Assembly (NCBI GenBank): GCA_044464175.1
Contig: JBIQLO010000114.1
Location: 1 to 12,622, forward strand
Length of the DNA stretch: 12,622 nt
Reading direction: 5' to 3'
Source of the DNA: JBIQLO01 sp044464175
GTDB lineage: Bacteria > Planctomycetota > Phycisphaerae > Tepidisphaerales > Tepidisphaeraceae
The position numbers and the translations under genes are program-made. The notes under the pieces are model-generated. The model was given only the letters and a program-made list of their open reading frames with translations. It was not told the origin of the DNA and did no database searches. Positions 1 to 7,032 of the stretch are shown in pieces (within the stretch, counting starts at the first letter, position 1; each line of letters begins with the position of its first letter).

Positions 1-7
1 ACCCTAA

Positions 8-33
8 CCCTCCCCCGGCGTACCGGGGGAGGG
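8..33. repeat. Perfect 11-bp inverted repeat (hairpin)
   Basis: CCCTCCCCCGG is followed by a CGTA loop and its exact complement CCGGGGGAGGG. The stem is 11 bp and almost all G/C. No T-run follows on the + strand, so it is not a canonical intrinsic terminator for a gene entering from the left. It could be the end of an upstream transcript or an intergenic repeat. A partly similar string (TACGGGGGAGGGG) recurs at 63-75, which hints at a repeat family. The upstream gene is outside the window. Confidence 0.6.
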
Positions 34-89
34 GATGAAGAGCGGGGGCGGCGAAGATTGGCTACGGGGGAGGGGTGTGGAAAAAAAGC

Positions 90-118
90 TTGACAGGGGG
101 CGGGGTCGGGGGCAAAGT
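90..118 (+). promoter_or_regulatory. Candidate sigma-70 promoter of the first regulator operon
   Basis: A perfect TTGACA (-35) lies at 90-95. The next 17 bases (96-112) are nearly all G in three runs, GGGGG-C-GGGG-TC-GGGGG. The hexamer at the standard distance, CAAAGT at 113-118, is a poor -10. The -35 is therefore convincing and the -10 is not. The second regulator gene has the same TTGACAGGG start to its promoter at 11574, which supports a real element here. A weak -10 would suit a promoter that needs help or is tightly controlled; that is inference. Confidence 0.5.
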
Positions 119-131
119 GATATGAACACTT
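115..131. promoter_or_regulatory. Candidate operator, AAGTG-N7-CACTT inverted repeat
   Basis: AAGTG (115-119) and CACTT (127-131) form a 5-bp inverted repeat around ATATGAA. It overlaps the expected -10 and start-site region and sits 17 bp before the regulator start codon. GntR and LacI family proteins bind short dyads in such positions as dimers. The 5-bp arms are short enough to occur by chance, so the call rests on position as much as on sequence. Confidence 0.35.
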
Positions 132-147
132 AACAGTTGGGTGGCGC

Positions 148-1323
148 ATGGCCAAGTACCAGGAGATTGCCCAGGCGATACGGCGGATGGCGCGGGAGAA
201 GGGGCCGGGGGCGGCGCTGCCGTCGGATCGGGCGCTGGGGCGTCGGTACGGGGTGTCGTGCGGGGTGATCCGGATGGCCAACGAATTGCTGCTGCGGGAG
301 GGGATCATTCAGCGGCGGCATGGGCAGGGGACGTTCGTGGCGGAGCGTGGGGGCGGGATCAAACCCAAGCGGCGGCTGGGGCTGCTGTATGTGGATGGGG
401 TGGAGCATCGGAGCTTTTATTCCCAACGGTTGACGCTGGCGGTGCAGGAGTGCGCGCAGGAACTGGGGTATGAGCTGCTGATCGAGCAGATGCGGACGGC
501 CGATCTGCTGGGGGGGCGCATTCCGACGATGATCGCGCGGCGATCGGTGGACGGGGTGGTGCTGGATGGGCGGATCACCCCCGCGCACGCCGCCTTTCTG
601 GAGGAACGGCATTTTGTGTATGTGGCGACGGGGGTGCGGCCGCTGGGGATGGAGGTGCCGCAGGTGCGGCCGAACATGTATCGCCTGGGCAGGGAGTTGA
701 CGCGGGAGTTGATGCGGGGGGGGCGGGATCCGATCTGGCTGGAGGCCAGTCCGAAGCAGAGCGACGGGTACATGGTCGATGCGGAACTGATCCGGGGGTA
801 CATGGATGAGTTGCGGCAGGGGGGGCGGAGCGACATGCGGCTTTGCTCGATGAACGTGGACCAGACGGCGGCGGTGGTGGGGCAGTTGCTGGAGAGCGAC
901 CTGGCCAACGCGGCGGTGATCGTGCAGGGATGGACCTGGCCGATGGTGGCCGAGACGTTGATCGGGCGGACGCCGGAAGCGCGGGGGACGCTGTTTGTTC
1001 CGCTGGCGGTGGGGGCGCGGCCGGACATTCAGCCGCGATGCCGGTATGTGCGATGGCGGCAGTTCATGCATGCCGACTGGATCGCCCGGCCGGCGGTGCG
1101 GGGGCTGGTGGATGTGCTGGAAGGGCGTGCCGAGGCGTTTGAGTCGGTGAGCCTGGATCCGGCGTGCCGGCTGCAGATGGAGCGCGAGCCGGTGGAGGGG
1201 GAGTTTACGTATGCGGAAAACCGGGTGGGGCCGCGCTTTTTTCTGGAGCAGACGGATGAGGGGGTGCGGTGGCGGACGGAGGAGGGGCAGGCAGGTCCAA
1301 TCAGGGAAAGGAGCTTGTCATGA
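148..1323 (+). CDS. GntR-type transcriptional regulator with LacI-like sugar-binding effector domain
   Basis: A 391-residue cytoplasmic regulator, probably a repressor released by a sugar. Residues 1-66 form a GntR winged helix: LPSDRAL at 24-30, recognition helix around VSCGVIRMANE (36-46), and the wing signature RRHGQGTFV at 56-64. From about residue 76 the chain reads like a periplasmic-binding-protein fold of LacI type (RRLGLLYVDG, then a YSQRLTLAVQE helix, then SVDGVVLDG), which in this family binds a carbohydrate effector. The first gene of the run, it lies just behind a TTGACA box and a dyad, so self-regulation is likely. Its stop overlaps the start of the pseudopilin gene (ATGA). A close paralogue begins at 11623. 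The recognition helix has G39-V40-I41 where GntR proteins usually have S/T-T-V. Family is well supported; effector and targets are unknown. Confidence 0.9.
   Translation: MAKYQEIAQAIRRMAREKGPGAALPSDRALGRRYGVSCGVIRMANELLLREGIIQRRHGQGTFVAERGGGIKPKRRLGLLYVDGVEHRSFYSQRLTLAVQECAQELGYELLIEQMRTADLLGGRIPTMIARRSVDGVVLDGRITPAHAAFLEERHFVYVATGVRPLGMEVPQVRPNMYRLGRELTRELMRGGRDPIWLEASPKQSDGYMVDAELIRGYMDELRQGGRSDMRLCSMNVDQTAAVVGQLLESDLANAAVIVQGWTWPMVAETLIGRTPEARGTLFVPLAVGARPDIQPRCRYVRWRQFMHADWIARPAVRGLVDVLEGRAEAFESVSLDPACRLQMEREPVEGEFTYAENRVGPRFFLEQTDEGVRWRTEEGQAGPIRERSLS
1308..1313 (+). promoter_or_regulatory. Shine-Dalgarno AAGGAG fixing the pseudopilin start
   Basis: AAGGAG ends 6 bases before the ATG at 1320. 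It lies inside the last codons of the regulator gene and selects 1320 over an in-frame upstream ATG at 1269. The context AAGGAGC-N3-TCATGAG is repeated at the paralogue at 7021-7038. Confidence 0.75.
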
Positions 1324-2174
1324 GAGAGCCTATTCAGGGAATCAGACCGATGAGGCATCTTGTTGCGGTCGCCAGGCAGGGGTTTACCCTGGTGGAACTG
1401 CTGGTGGTCATCGGGATCATCAGCGTTCTGATCGCCATGCTGCTGCCGGCGCTGCAGAAGGCGCGGCAGGCGGCGCAGACGGTGCAGTGCCTGTCGAACC
1501 TGCGGCAGATCGGGCAGGCGTTGATGATGTATTCCAATGAGTTCCACAGCCTGCCATATGAGACGTACCACAGTGGATGGGGGTATTCCAACAACTGGCA
1601 GATTTTGTTGGCGCCGTACCTGGGCGCGACGCCTGGCAGCGTGAGGGACAATGCCACGTGGGCGGGAAACTCCGCCAATTCGCCCGACATCGTGTTGAAG
1701 GTCCTGCAATGTCCGGTGACGGTGGAGCGGTGGAAGAACTCGCCCAGAACGGATGTGGGCCCCTATGCCGGGTACAGCATTTCCAGCGGCGCGTACAAGT
1801 ATGGCAAGAAGGCCTGTTATGGGATGGCGCTGCGGTTGTTGCCCCACTTTGACGCCAATTACGCGCTTGCGGATGTGTCGCCGCTCTACCCAGCCGGGCG
1901 GCTTCCGCAGGATCAGGTCCTGGCGTTCGACAACCTCTCGTATTGCGTCCGCAAGACGGATGAGATGATGTGGCACGCCTATTATTACAATTCCTCCATT
2001 GGCAAGACCGAATTCCACGGCAATATGGGGCTGAACTTTCTGTTCACGGACATGCATGCCGCGACGCTCTATCAGCGCACCATCGACGAAAACAAGGGCA
2101 TCGGCAACATCGACAATGTGATCGGGGGTTTCGGTGAAGCCCGGCCGCCGGCGTTTAAGGGGAGTGCGGGTTGA
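1320..2174 (+). CDS. Type II secretion pseudopilin-like protein (prepilin N-terminal cleavage/methylation domain)
   Basis: A 284-residue protein with a class III prepilin leader. A basic leader ends at G21, followed by F22-T-L-V-E26 (Glu at +5) and a hydrophobic helix to about residue 45, then KARQAA and CLSNLRQIGQ, a hallmark of the large planctomycete/Lentisphaerae pseudopilin families. A prepilin peptidase should cut at G21/F22, leaving the helix in the inner membrane or in a pseudopilus. The C-terminal globular domain carries cysteines in QCPVTV, KACYG and SYCVRK, and ends with H233-X10-D244-M-H, a variant of the H-X9-DG motif of related proteins. The start at 1320 follows AAGGAG and overlaps the regulator stop. 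A strong paralogue lies at 7033. Its exact role (minor pilin, secretion adaptor or surface display) is not shown by sequence. Confidence 0.9.
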   Translation: MREPIQGIRPMRHLVAVARQGFTLVELLVVIGIISVLIAMLLPALQKARQAAQTVQCLSNLRQIGQALMMYSNEFHSLPYETYHSGWGYSNNWQILLAPYLGATPGSVRDNATWAGNSANSPDIVLKVLQCPVTVERWKNSPRTDVGPYAGYSISSGAYKYGKKACYGMALRLLPHFDANYALADVSPLYPAGRLPQDQVLAFDNLSYCVRKTDEMMWHAYYYNSSIGKTEFHGNMGLNFLFTDMHAATLYQRTIDENKGIGNIDNVIGGFGEARPPAFKGSAG

Positions 2175-3241
2175 TGCATTTCCCAACAGCGAATCCAACC
2201 ATGCCTCATAAGCTGATGATCCTGCTGCTGGCCGCGTTGATGCCGGCGGTTGCCCTGGGTGAGCCCGCGGGCGATCTGCCGGTCGATGGCGGCTTTGAAA
2301 GCGGGCAACTGAAGACGCCGACGCGGCGGGTGGACGCCGGGGCGAAACTGGTGCGGGAGGCGGGCGGTCAGGGGCAATGGGCGTTGCAGCTGGGGGAGGG
2401 GGCGGTGTCGCGCTGTCGGTTTCAACTGCCTGTCCAGGGCGATCAGAGATACACGCTGCGGTTCATGGGCAGGGTGCGGGGGCCGGGGGCGATTGCGGCG
2501 GACATGGCGGCCGATCCGGAGCATGCGGTGCAGCGCCTGGGGGCGACGCGAGGCCTGGCGGAGTGGAATCTGGTGTTCAGGGACAAAGGGGGGCAGCGCA
2601 TCAAGCCGGATCATCAGCGGTTCGGGATGAAGATCATTGACGCCGAGTGGCGGCAGTACCGGGAGGATTTTTACGCGCCGGCCGGGGCGCGGCAACTGGA
2701 GCTGAGCTTCTCCAACGGCTCGAAGGAGAATGCGGTCTGGATCGATGAGGTGCGGCTGGCGCCGCTGGCGCAGGAGACGCTGAACCTGAACCCGGATTTT
2801 TCGCTGGGGGCGTTTAATTATTCGGGCTACGGCTCCTTCAGCGTCCACACCTCTTATGACCCGCACGTGCGGAGCCTGCGCCTGGTTCAGGACCGGAAGG
2901 GGTGGTTTTTCGACTGCACGTATGGCTATGTGATGGGGGATCCGTTTCCGGCCGGTCCGGGGGATTACCGCGTGCAGTTTCGGGCGCGGCGGCGCGGGGC
3001 GCGGCGGGCGGCGGTGTCGCTCTGGTATTACGATGAGGCCGGGCGGCGGAGCGCTTCATCGTCCATCCGGATCGGGGGGGATTCATGGCGGGATTACGAC
3101 TACAAGCTGACGTTGCCGGCCGGGACGGTCCGGGCACGTCTTCTGTTCGGGGATGCGGATTTTGAGTGGATTCGTTTTGTGCCCGCGGGCGAAACGGCGT
3201 CGGCGAAGGCCGCGGCCGCTGCTGGAGAGACAACGCGATGA
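2174..3241 (+). CDS. Secreted protein with two carbohydrate-binding-like beta-sandwich modules
   Basis: A 355-residue exported protein with no recognisable catalytic domain. Residues 10-29 form a signal peptide (K13, then LMILLLAALMPAVALG). Two modules follow. The first begins PVDGGFESGQ near residue 36 and ends with WIDEVRLAP; the second begins NLNPDFSLGAFNY at about 204 and ends with FEWIRFVPAG. Starts of the type N-x-x-F-E/S and ends of the type W-I-x-x-x-R are typical of CBM4/9/22-like jelly rolls. An Ala-rich tail closes the protein. ATG 2174 overlaps the pseudopilin stop (TGATG) behind GGAG at 2161-2164; ATG 2201 would give a tidier signal peptide but lacks a ribosome site. Its stop overlaps the next start (ATGA). 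It probably binds the substrate attacked by the next gene product. The CBM reading is by pattern, without a family assignment. Confidence 0.75.
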   Translation: MHFPTANPTMPHKLMILLLAALMPAVALGEPAGDLPVDGGFESGQLKTPTRRVDAGAKLVREAGGQGQWALQLGEGAVSRCRFQLPVQGDQRYTLRFMGRVRGPGAIAADMAADPEHAVQRLGATRGLAEWNLVFRDKGGQRIKPDHQRFGMKIIDAEWRQYREDFYAPAGARQLELSFSNGSKENAVWIDEVRLAPLAQETLNLNPDFSLGAFNYSGYGSFSVHTSYDPHVRSLRLVQDRKGWFFDCTYGYVMGDPFPAGPGDYRVQFRARRRGARRAAVSLWYYDEAGRRSASSSIRIGGDSWRDYDYKLTLPAGTVRARLLFGDADFEWIRFVPAGETASAKAAAAAGETTR

Positions 3242-5622
3242 TTCATGCTTTTAACAATCGGGTTTGGGGATGGGTTTGGGCGCTGCTGGCGCTGGGGCTT
3301 GTCGCTCAACCGGCGGCGGGCGAAGCGTCGCTGACGCTGGTGGAGAACGGGCAGGCGGGGGCGCAGATTGTGATCGGCGCCCAGGCGGATGTCACCGAGG
3401 CGTGGGCCGCCCGGGAATTGCAGACGGCGGTGCGGCAGATGTCGGGGGCGCAGTTGCCGGTGGGGCATGGGCTGTCGGACTCGGCGGTGAATCTGGTGCT
3501 GGGGACGCCGGCGGACAATCCGCTGATCGCGGCCAGGCAGTCGGCGTTCCAGGGGGATTTGGATTTCCTCAAGGGGAGCGACGGCTTTGCGGTGCGAACC
3601 GAGGGGCGGACGATCTATATCTTCGCGCATCAGCCCAAGGGGGTGCTCAATGGGGTGTACAGCTTTCTGGAGGAGAACGCCCCCATTCTCTGGTATCGCG
3701 GCGGGGAGGCGGGAGCGGCGTATCGGCCGAGCAAGACCATCACCGCCAGCCATGCGGACTACCGCAGCCGCCCGGCCTTTGCGGTGCGCGGGTGGCATCT
3801 GGTGGTGACGGGGCAGGACCTGTTGGGCACGGAGGAGTGGATGGCCCGCAACGGGTGCAATTTCAAGGCGACGCAGGCGGGGCGGGAGGAAAAGGAACTG
3901 CGGCGGCTGGGATTGCGGTCGGTGATTCCGTCGGGGCATAACCTGCACCAGTTCCTGCCGAACAAGCTCTTTTTCGAGTCGCACCCGGAATATTACGCGA
4001 TGATCGACGGGCAACGGCGGCCGCTGGGGGGGCGGACGCAGATCTGCTTTTCCAACATGGAGGGGGCCAAGGCGTTTACGGATCAAGTGCTTGCGTACGC
4101 GGCGAAGATGCCGCGGGAGGATGAAATCCAGTTTGGGTTTGGGATCAATATGCAGGACAACTGGGGGCTTTGCCAATGCCCGCTGTGCAGCCGGGCGATT
4201 CATCTGCCTGACGGGACGGTGGTGAAGCCGGAGGATGAGGCGTTCCGCTCGACGCAGTATTACCTGTTCCTCAACCAGGTGGCCCGGGCATTTTATGGGA
4301 AGTATCCCAACAAGCGGCTGGTGACGTACGGGTATTTCTTTTCGGCGGTGCCGCCGAAGGTCAAGCCGTTCAAGAACATGGACATCGTCTTCTGCCTGGC
4401 GGTGCGGGATGACAAGCACCCGCTGGATTCGACTTACAACGAAAAATGGACCAAACGGCTGAAGGAATGGGTTGCTATCGCGGGGCCGGATCAGGTCATC
4501 CTGCGCGACTATTACGCCAACGGGGCGGGATTCTCCCGCCCGATGGCGCAGGTGGTGGCGACGGACTTTCAGCTTTATCACAAGCTGGGGCTGCGGGGCA
4601 TTTATGCCGAGCTGTTTCCGGACAATCAGCGGCTGTCGCGGGGTGAGCCGCTGTCGGTCTACTGGGATGCCTCGGCGATGCAGTTCTGGCTGATCACCCG
4701 GCTGATGTGGAATCCGGAGGCGGATTTGAACGCGCTGCGGCAGCGGTACCTGGAGCGCGTCTATGGTCCGGCGGCCGGGGCGATGGGGCAGTATTACAAG
4801 CTGATTCATGACTCGTGGTACGCCTCGGATCAGGTGGAGTATTTCGGGGCCAAGCCCGAGGGTCTGGCCAAGCGCTACATCGCGTCGGGGGGAATCGAGG
4901 ATCAGTGCCGCGAAGCGCTGGAGCGGGCGGGGGCGGCGGCGGCGTCCGATCCGATGGTCGGTGCGCGGGTGGCGGCGGTGCGGGGGCGGTTTGACACCTG
5001 GATGAAGGCGATCGCAGCGCATCCGACACCGGATGTGGCGGTGCCCCGGGTGAAGGTGGACCCATCGCAGGTTGCCGATCTGAGTGCGCCGGCGTGGGCC
5101 AAGGCGGCGGTGGTGGATCGGTTTGCGGTGATGGGGCATCCGCAGACGCCGGCCAAAAATCGGACCATCGTGCGGGTGATGTACGATGCGGCGAATTTGT
5201 ATATCGGGGTGGAATGTCAGGGGGGCAATCCGGCCGGGGCGCTGGCGGCGAAGGTGGAGCCGTATGAGCAGTTTCCCAGCGGCGACCACGTTGAGATTTT
5301 CCTGGGGGGCGGGGGAAAGCAGAAGGGGATGTATTACCAACTGGCGTTTAACGCGGCCGGGACGAAATACGATGGGGCGGGCTTTGACAAGTCCTGGAAT
5401 GGCCCGTGGACGGTTCGGGTGCGCGTGCAGGGTAAGACATGGCAGGGGGTGGCGACGATTCCGTGGACGACGCTGGGCGTGAAGCCGGCGGCGGGAGAGG
5501 CGTTGCCGGTTTTGTTTTTCCGTCAGGCGGATGGACAGGGCGACCAACCCCGGGAGCGCAGCAGCTGGGGCGGGGGGACGGTGCATGCGGCGTCGGAGTT
5601 CGGGACGATGACCTTGAAGTAG
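3238..5622 (+). CDS. Secreted DUF4838 family protein with alpha-glucuronidase-like N-domain and C-terminal CBM9-like domain
   Basis: A 794-residue exported protein, probably a glycoside hydrolase. A signal peptide covers residues 1 to about 31 (VWGWVWALLALGLVAQPAAG). Next comes a domain of GH67-N type: AARELQTAVRQMSGAQLPV, then a Gly-rich VLGTP and GVLNGVYSFLEENAPILWY. The central DUF4838 region starts with SRPAFAVRGWH. It contains the family signature QDNWGLCQCPLC with C312, C314 and C317, and continues MDIVFCLAVRDDKHP and ILRDYYANG. From about residue 602 a CBM9/DOMON-like module runs to the end (ADLSAPAWAKA, then MYDAANLYIGVECQ, then GDHVEIFL). The start at 3238 overlaps the preceding stop and follows GGAGAG; a longer in-frame start would destroy the signal peptide. 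DUF4838 proteins resemble GH20/GH67 barrels; the substrate is not known. Context suggests a plant or algal polysaccharide. Confidence 0.87.
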   Translation: MIHAFNNRVWGWVWALLALGLVAQPAAGEASLTLVENGQAGAQIVIGAQADVTEAWAARELQTAVRQMSGAQLPVGHGLSDSAVNLVLGTPADNPLIAARQSAFQGDLDFLKGSDGFAVRTEGRTIYIFAHQPKGVLNGVYSFLEENAPILWYRGGEAGAAYRPSKTITASHADYRSRPAFAVRGWHLVVTGQDLLGTEEWMARNGCNFKATQAGREEKELRRLGLRSVIPSGHNLHQFLPNKLFFESHPEYYAMIDGQRRPLGGRTQICFSNMEGAKAFTDQVLAYAAKMPREDEIQFGFGINMQDNWGLCQCPLCSRAIHLPDGTVVKPEDEAFRSTQYYLFLNQVARAFYGKYPNKRLVTYGYFFSAVPPKVKPFKNMDIVFCLAVRDDKHPLDSTYNEKWTKRLKEWVAIAGPDQVILRDYYANGAGFSRPMAQVVATDFQLYHKLGLRGIYAELFPDNQRLSRGEPLSVYWDASAMQFWLITRLMWNPEADLNALRQRYLERVYGPAAGAMGQYYKLIHDSWYASDQVEYFGAKPEGLAKRYIASGGIEDQCREALERAGAAAASDPMVGARVAAVRGRFDTWMKAIAAHPTPDVAVPRVKVDPSQVADLSAPAWAKAAVVDRFAVMGHPQTPAKNRTIVRVMYDAANLYIGVECQGGNPAGALAAKVEPYEQFPSGDHVEIFLGGGGKQKGMYYQLAFNAAGTKYDGAGFDKSWNGPWTVRVRVQGKTWQGVATIPWTTLGVKPAAGEALPVLFFRQADGQGDQPRERSSWGGGTVHAASEFGTMTLK

Positions 5623-5637
5623 CCGCCGAGGGGCGGC
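5622..5637 (+). other. Short hairpin right after the DUF4838 gene
   Basis: GCCGCC, loop GAGG, GGCGGC: a perfect 6-bp stem that begins on the last base of the stop codon, in a 41-bp gap. No T-run follows, so full termination is unlikely. It could tune downstream expression or message stability. A similar hairpin follows the second pseudopilin gene (7821-7837). Confidence 0.4.
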
Positions 5638-5663
5638 CAACGAGCTACGAAAAAAGGATGGAC

Positions 5664-6752
5664 ATGACCCACGTAGAGACGGCTGAGAGCGGGGCAGACG
5701 TTTATCAGCTGGTGAGCGATTCCCGCCCGGTGGACAACATTTACGGGGAGCAGCCGTACAGTTCGCGGGACGGGATGCGGGTGGCGCTGCGGTTTTCAGG
5801 CTTCGATGGCCGGCCCGGGGGGCTGTCTATTTTCGATCTGGCCGAGGGGAGGGCGCATGCGGTGCTGGAGAGGGAGCCTCCGTTTCCCCCCTTTCACGCC
5901 TGGGACGAATATCTGTACTACCAGGTGGAGCGGGGCCAGGAGCGGATTTTGAGCCGCTGTCATTATCAAACGCTGGAGACGGAAGAACTGGGCGCGGTGC
6001 CGGTCATGGAACAGGGGTTTCGATGGGATGGCACGGGCACGGTGTCATCGGATCACCGCTACTATGCGGTCAGCGCCCATTCGGAGGGGGGGCGGTCGCG
6101 GATCGTCCTGGTCGATCTTCAGGAGAATCGACACACATCGCTGGCCGAAAGCGAGTTGTACTTCAAGCATGAGCAGTTTTCGCGGGATGGGCGCAACCGG
6201 CTACTGGTTCAGGCGAACCTGGAACCGAGCCGGGCGCAGGTGCGCCTGGGGGTTCTGGAGGTGGGGGACGGAGGAATGCACTGGCTGGCGGCGGATCGGC
6301 CGCACACGCCGCGCCCGACGGGGCATGAGGCCTGGGTCGGGACATCGGACCAGGTCCTGTTTTCAACGACGCCGCTGGAGGGGAGCGGGGAGAATCTGTG
6401 GGTTGCGGGGGCGGGGGACTCCTCCGTGCGGGCGCTGACGGGGGCGCGCAGGCATTGTTTTAACCATGTCTCGGTTTCCCGCTGCGGGCGATACTGGGTG
6501 GGGGACGAGATGGAGAGTCCGGGGATGGCAATCCACGCCGGCTCGATGAAGAGCGGGGCGCACCGGCGGGTTCTGCTCAGCCACACCTCGCCGAAGCGGT
6601 GGGGGCAGTTGTCGCACACGCATCCCTACCTGACTAGCGACAACCACTGGCTGATCTACAACTCCGACCGGTCGGGGCATCCGCAGACGTATGGCGCGAA
6701 AATTCGGGAGGGTTTTCTTCAAAGCCTGCACGCCGAGGATGAGGCAGGGTAA
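5664..6752 (+). CDS. Oligogalacturonate lyase-like beta-propeller protein (PL22 type)
   Basis: A 362-residue protein with repeated beta-propeller blades, such as EQPYSSRDGMRVALRF, VSSDHRYYAVSA, VSVSRCGRYWVGD and YLTSDNHWLIYNSD. No signal peptide, so cytoplasmic. The last blades resemble oligogalacturonate lyases, which cleave unsaturated digalacturonate by beta-elimination using Mn2+ bound by three His and one Gln. Candidate ligands are H268 (FNHVSVS) and Q315, H318 and H320 (GQLSHTHPYL). The Q-x2-H-x-H spacing matches the known enzyme as I recall it (Yersinia Gln350, His353, His355, with His287). H221 (GHEAW) lies where the catalytic His is expected. I chose ATG 5664 over 5658 because AAGGA at 5654-5658 is then 5 bases upstream. 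It likely finishes uronate oligomers imported after extracellular cleavage. It may be a divergent paralogue with another uronate substrate. Confidence 0.75.
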   Translation: MTHVETAESGADVYQLVSDSRPVDNIYGEQPYSSRDGMRVALRFSGFDGRPGGLSIFDLAEGRAHAVLEREPPFPPFHAWDEYLYYQVERGQERILSRCHYQTLETEELGAVPVMEQGFRWDGTGTVSSDHRYYAVSAHSEGGRSRIVLVDLQENRHTSLAESELYFKHEQFSRDGRNRLLVQANLEPSRAQVRLGVLEVGDGGMHWLAADRPHTPRPTGHEAWVGTSDQVLFSTTPLEGSGENLWVAGAGDSSVRALTGARRHCFNHVSVSRCGRYWVGDEMESPGMAIHAGSMKSGAHRRVLLSHTSPKRWGQLSHTHPYLTSDNHWLIYNSDRSGHPQTYGAKIREGFLQSLHAEDEAG

Positions 6753-6895
6753 TTGCATGTTCCCATCGCAACAGGAATCTGGCAGCGTCGGGGGGTCGTG
6801 CGGGGTCAACGAAGACCGCGTGAGGGGGTCTTTCAGTATGGCGACCGCACAGGTCTCGGAGTACCGCGACCTGTGGCACCCGGCGGCGTCGCTGA

Positions 6896-6910
6896 GGCCG
6901 CGACGCGGCC
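6896..6910. repeat. Perfect dyad GGCCGCG-A-CGCGGCC
   Basis: Two 7-bp arms around one A, inside the leader of the second pseudopilin gene. As RNA it would form a stem of about five pairs (GGCCG/CGGCC) with a short loop; as DNA it could be a binding site. No T-run follows. At this GC content such dyads are not rare. Confidence 0.4.
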
Positions 6911-7020
6911 AACGGCCCCGCGCACAGCGCGCACGGGCGGAAAAAAATGGTTTTCAGGCAGCGCTCAAAGGGTTACATTGCCTGCGTCCTTTCTGTGGTT
7001 TACCGCCGGGACCGGCCGGC

Positions 7021-7026
7021 AAGGAG
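7021..7026 (+). promoter_or_regulatory. Shine-Dalgarno AAGGAG fixing the second pseudopilin start
   Basis: AAGGAG ends 6 bases before ATG 7033, the same spacing and the same following C as at the first pseudopilin gene. It decides against the much longer in-frame reading that begins upstream. Confidence 0.75.
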
Positions 7027-7032
7027 CACATC

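Larger units (their letters stand above)
6753..7032 (+). other. 280-bp intergenic leader with GC-rich structure and no gene
   Basis: No plausible coding frame: the reading frame open into the next gene has no ribosome site at its early ATGs and would bury a prepilin leader. The stretch contains a perfect dyad at 6896-6910, then a CGCGC-ACA-GCGCG hairpin (6920-6932) and an A-run (6941-6947). I saw no clear -35/-10 pair. Because the gap is much longer than the others in the run, a promoter or a long 5' leader for the second cassette is likely, but neither is demonstrated. Confidence 0.45.

Noticed and set aside
8..33. Hairpin as an intrinsic terminator
   Set aside because: The stem is strong but no T-run follows on either strand. 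It is kept as an inverted repeat only.
3100..5640. Very long minus-strand open frame opposite the DUF4838 gene
   Set aside because: Its translation is dominated by Arg, Pro and His with no domain, signal or conserved motif. It arises from the GC-rich codons of the real + strand gene.
5439..5663. Upstream in-frame extension of the lyase-like gene
   Set aside because: It would overlap the CBM9-like coding region by about 180 bases. A good ribosome site lies just before 5664.
6896..6947. Bidirectional terminator before the second pseudopilin
   Set aside because: The A-run at 6941-6947 would be a T-run for minus-strand transcription, but it would come before the hairpins, the wrong order. There is no minus-strand gene to end.
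6691..7032. In-frame N-terminal extension of the second pseudopilin
   Set aside because: The extension has no homology to the first paralogue and would put the prepilin leader about 114 residues inside the protein. AAGGAG sits just before ATG 7033.
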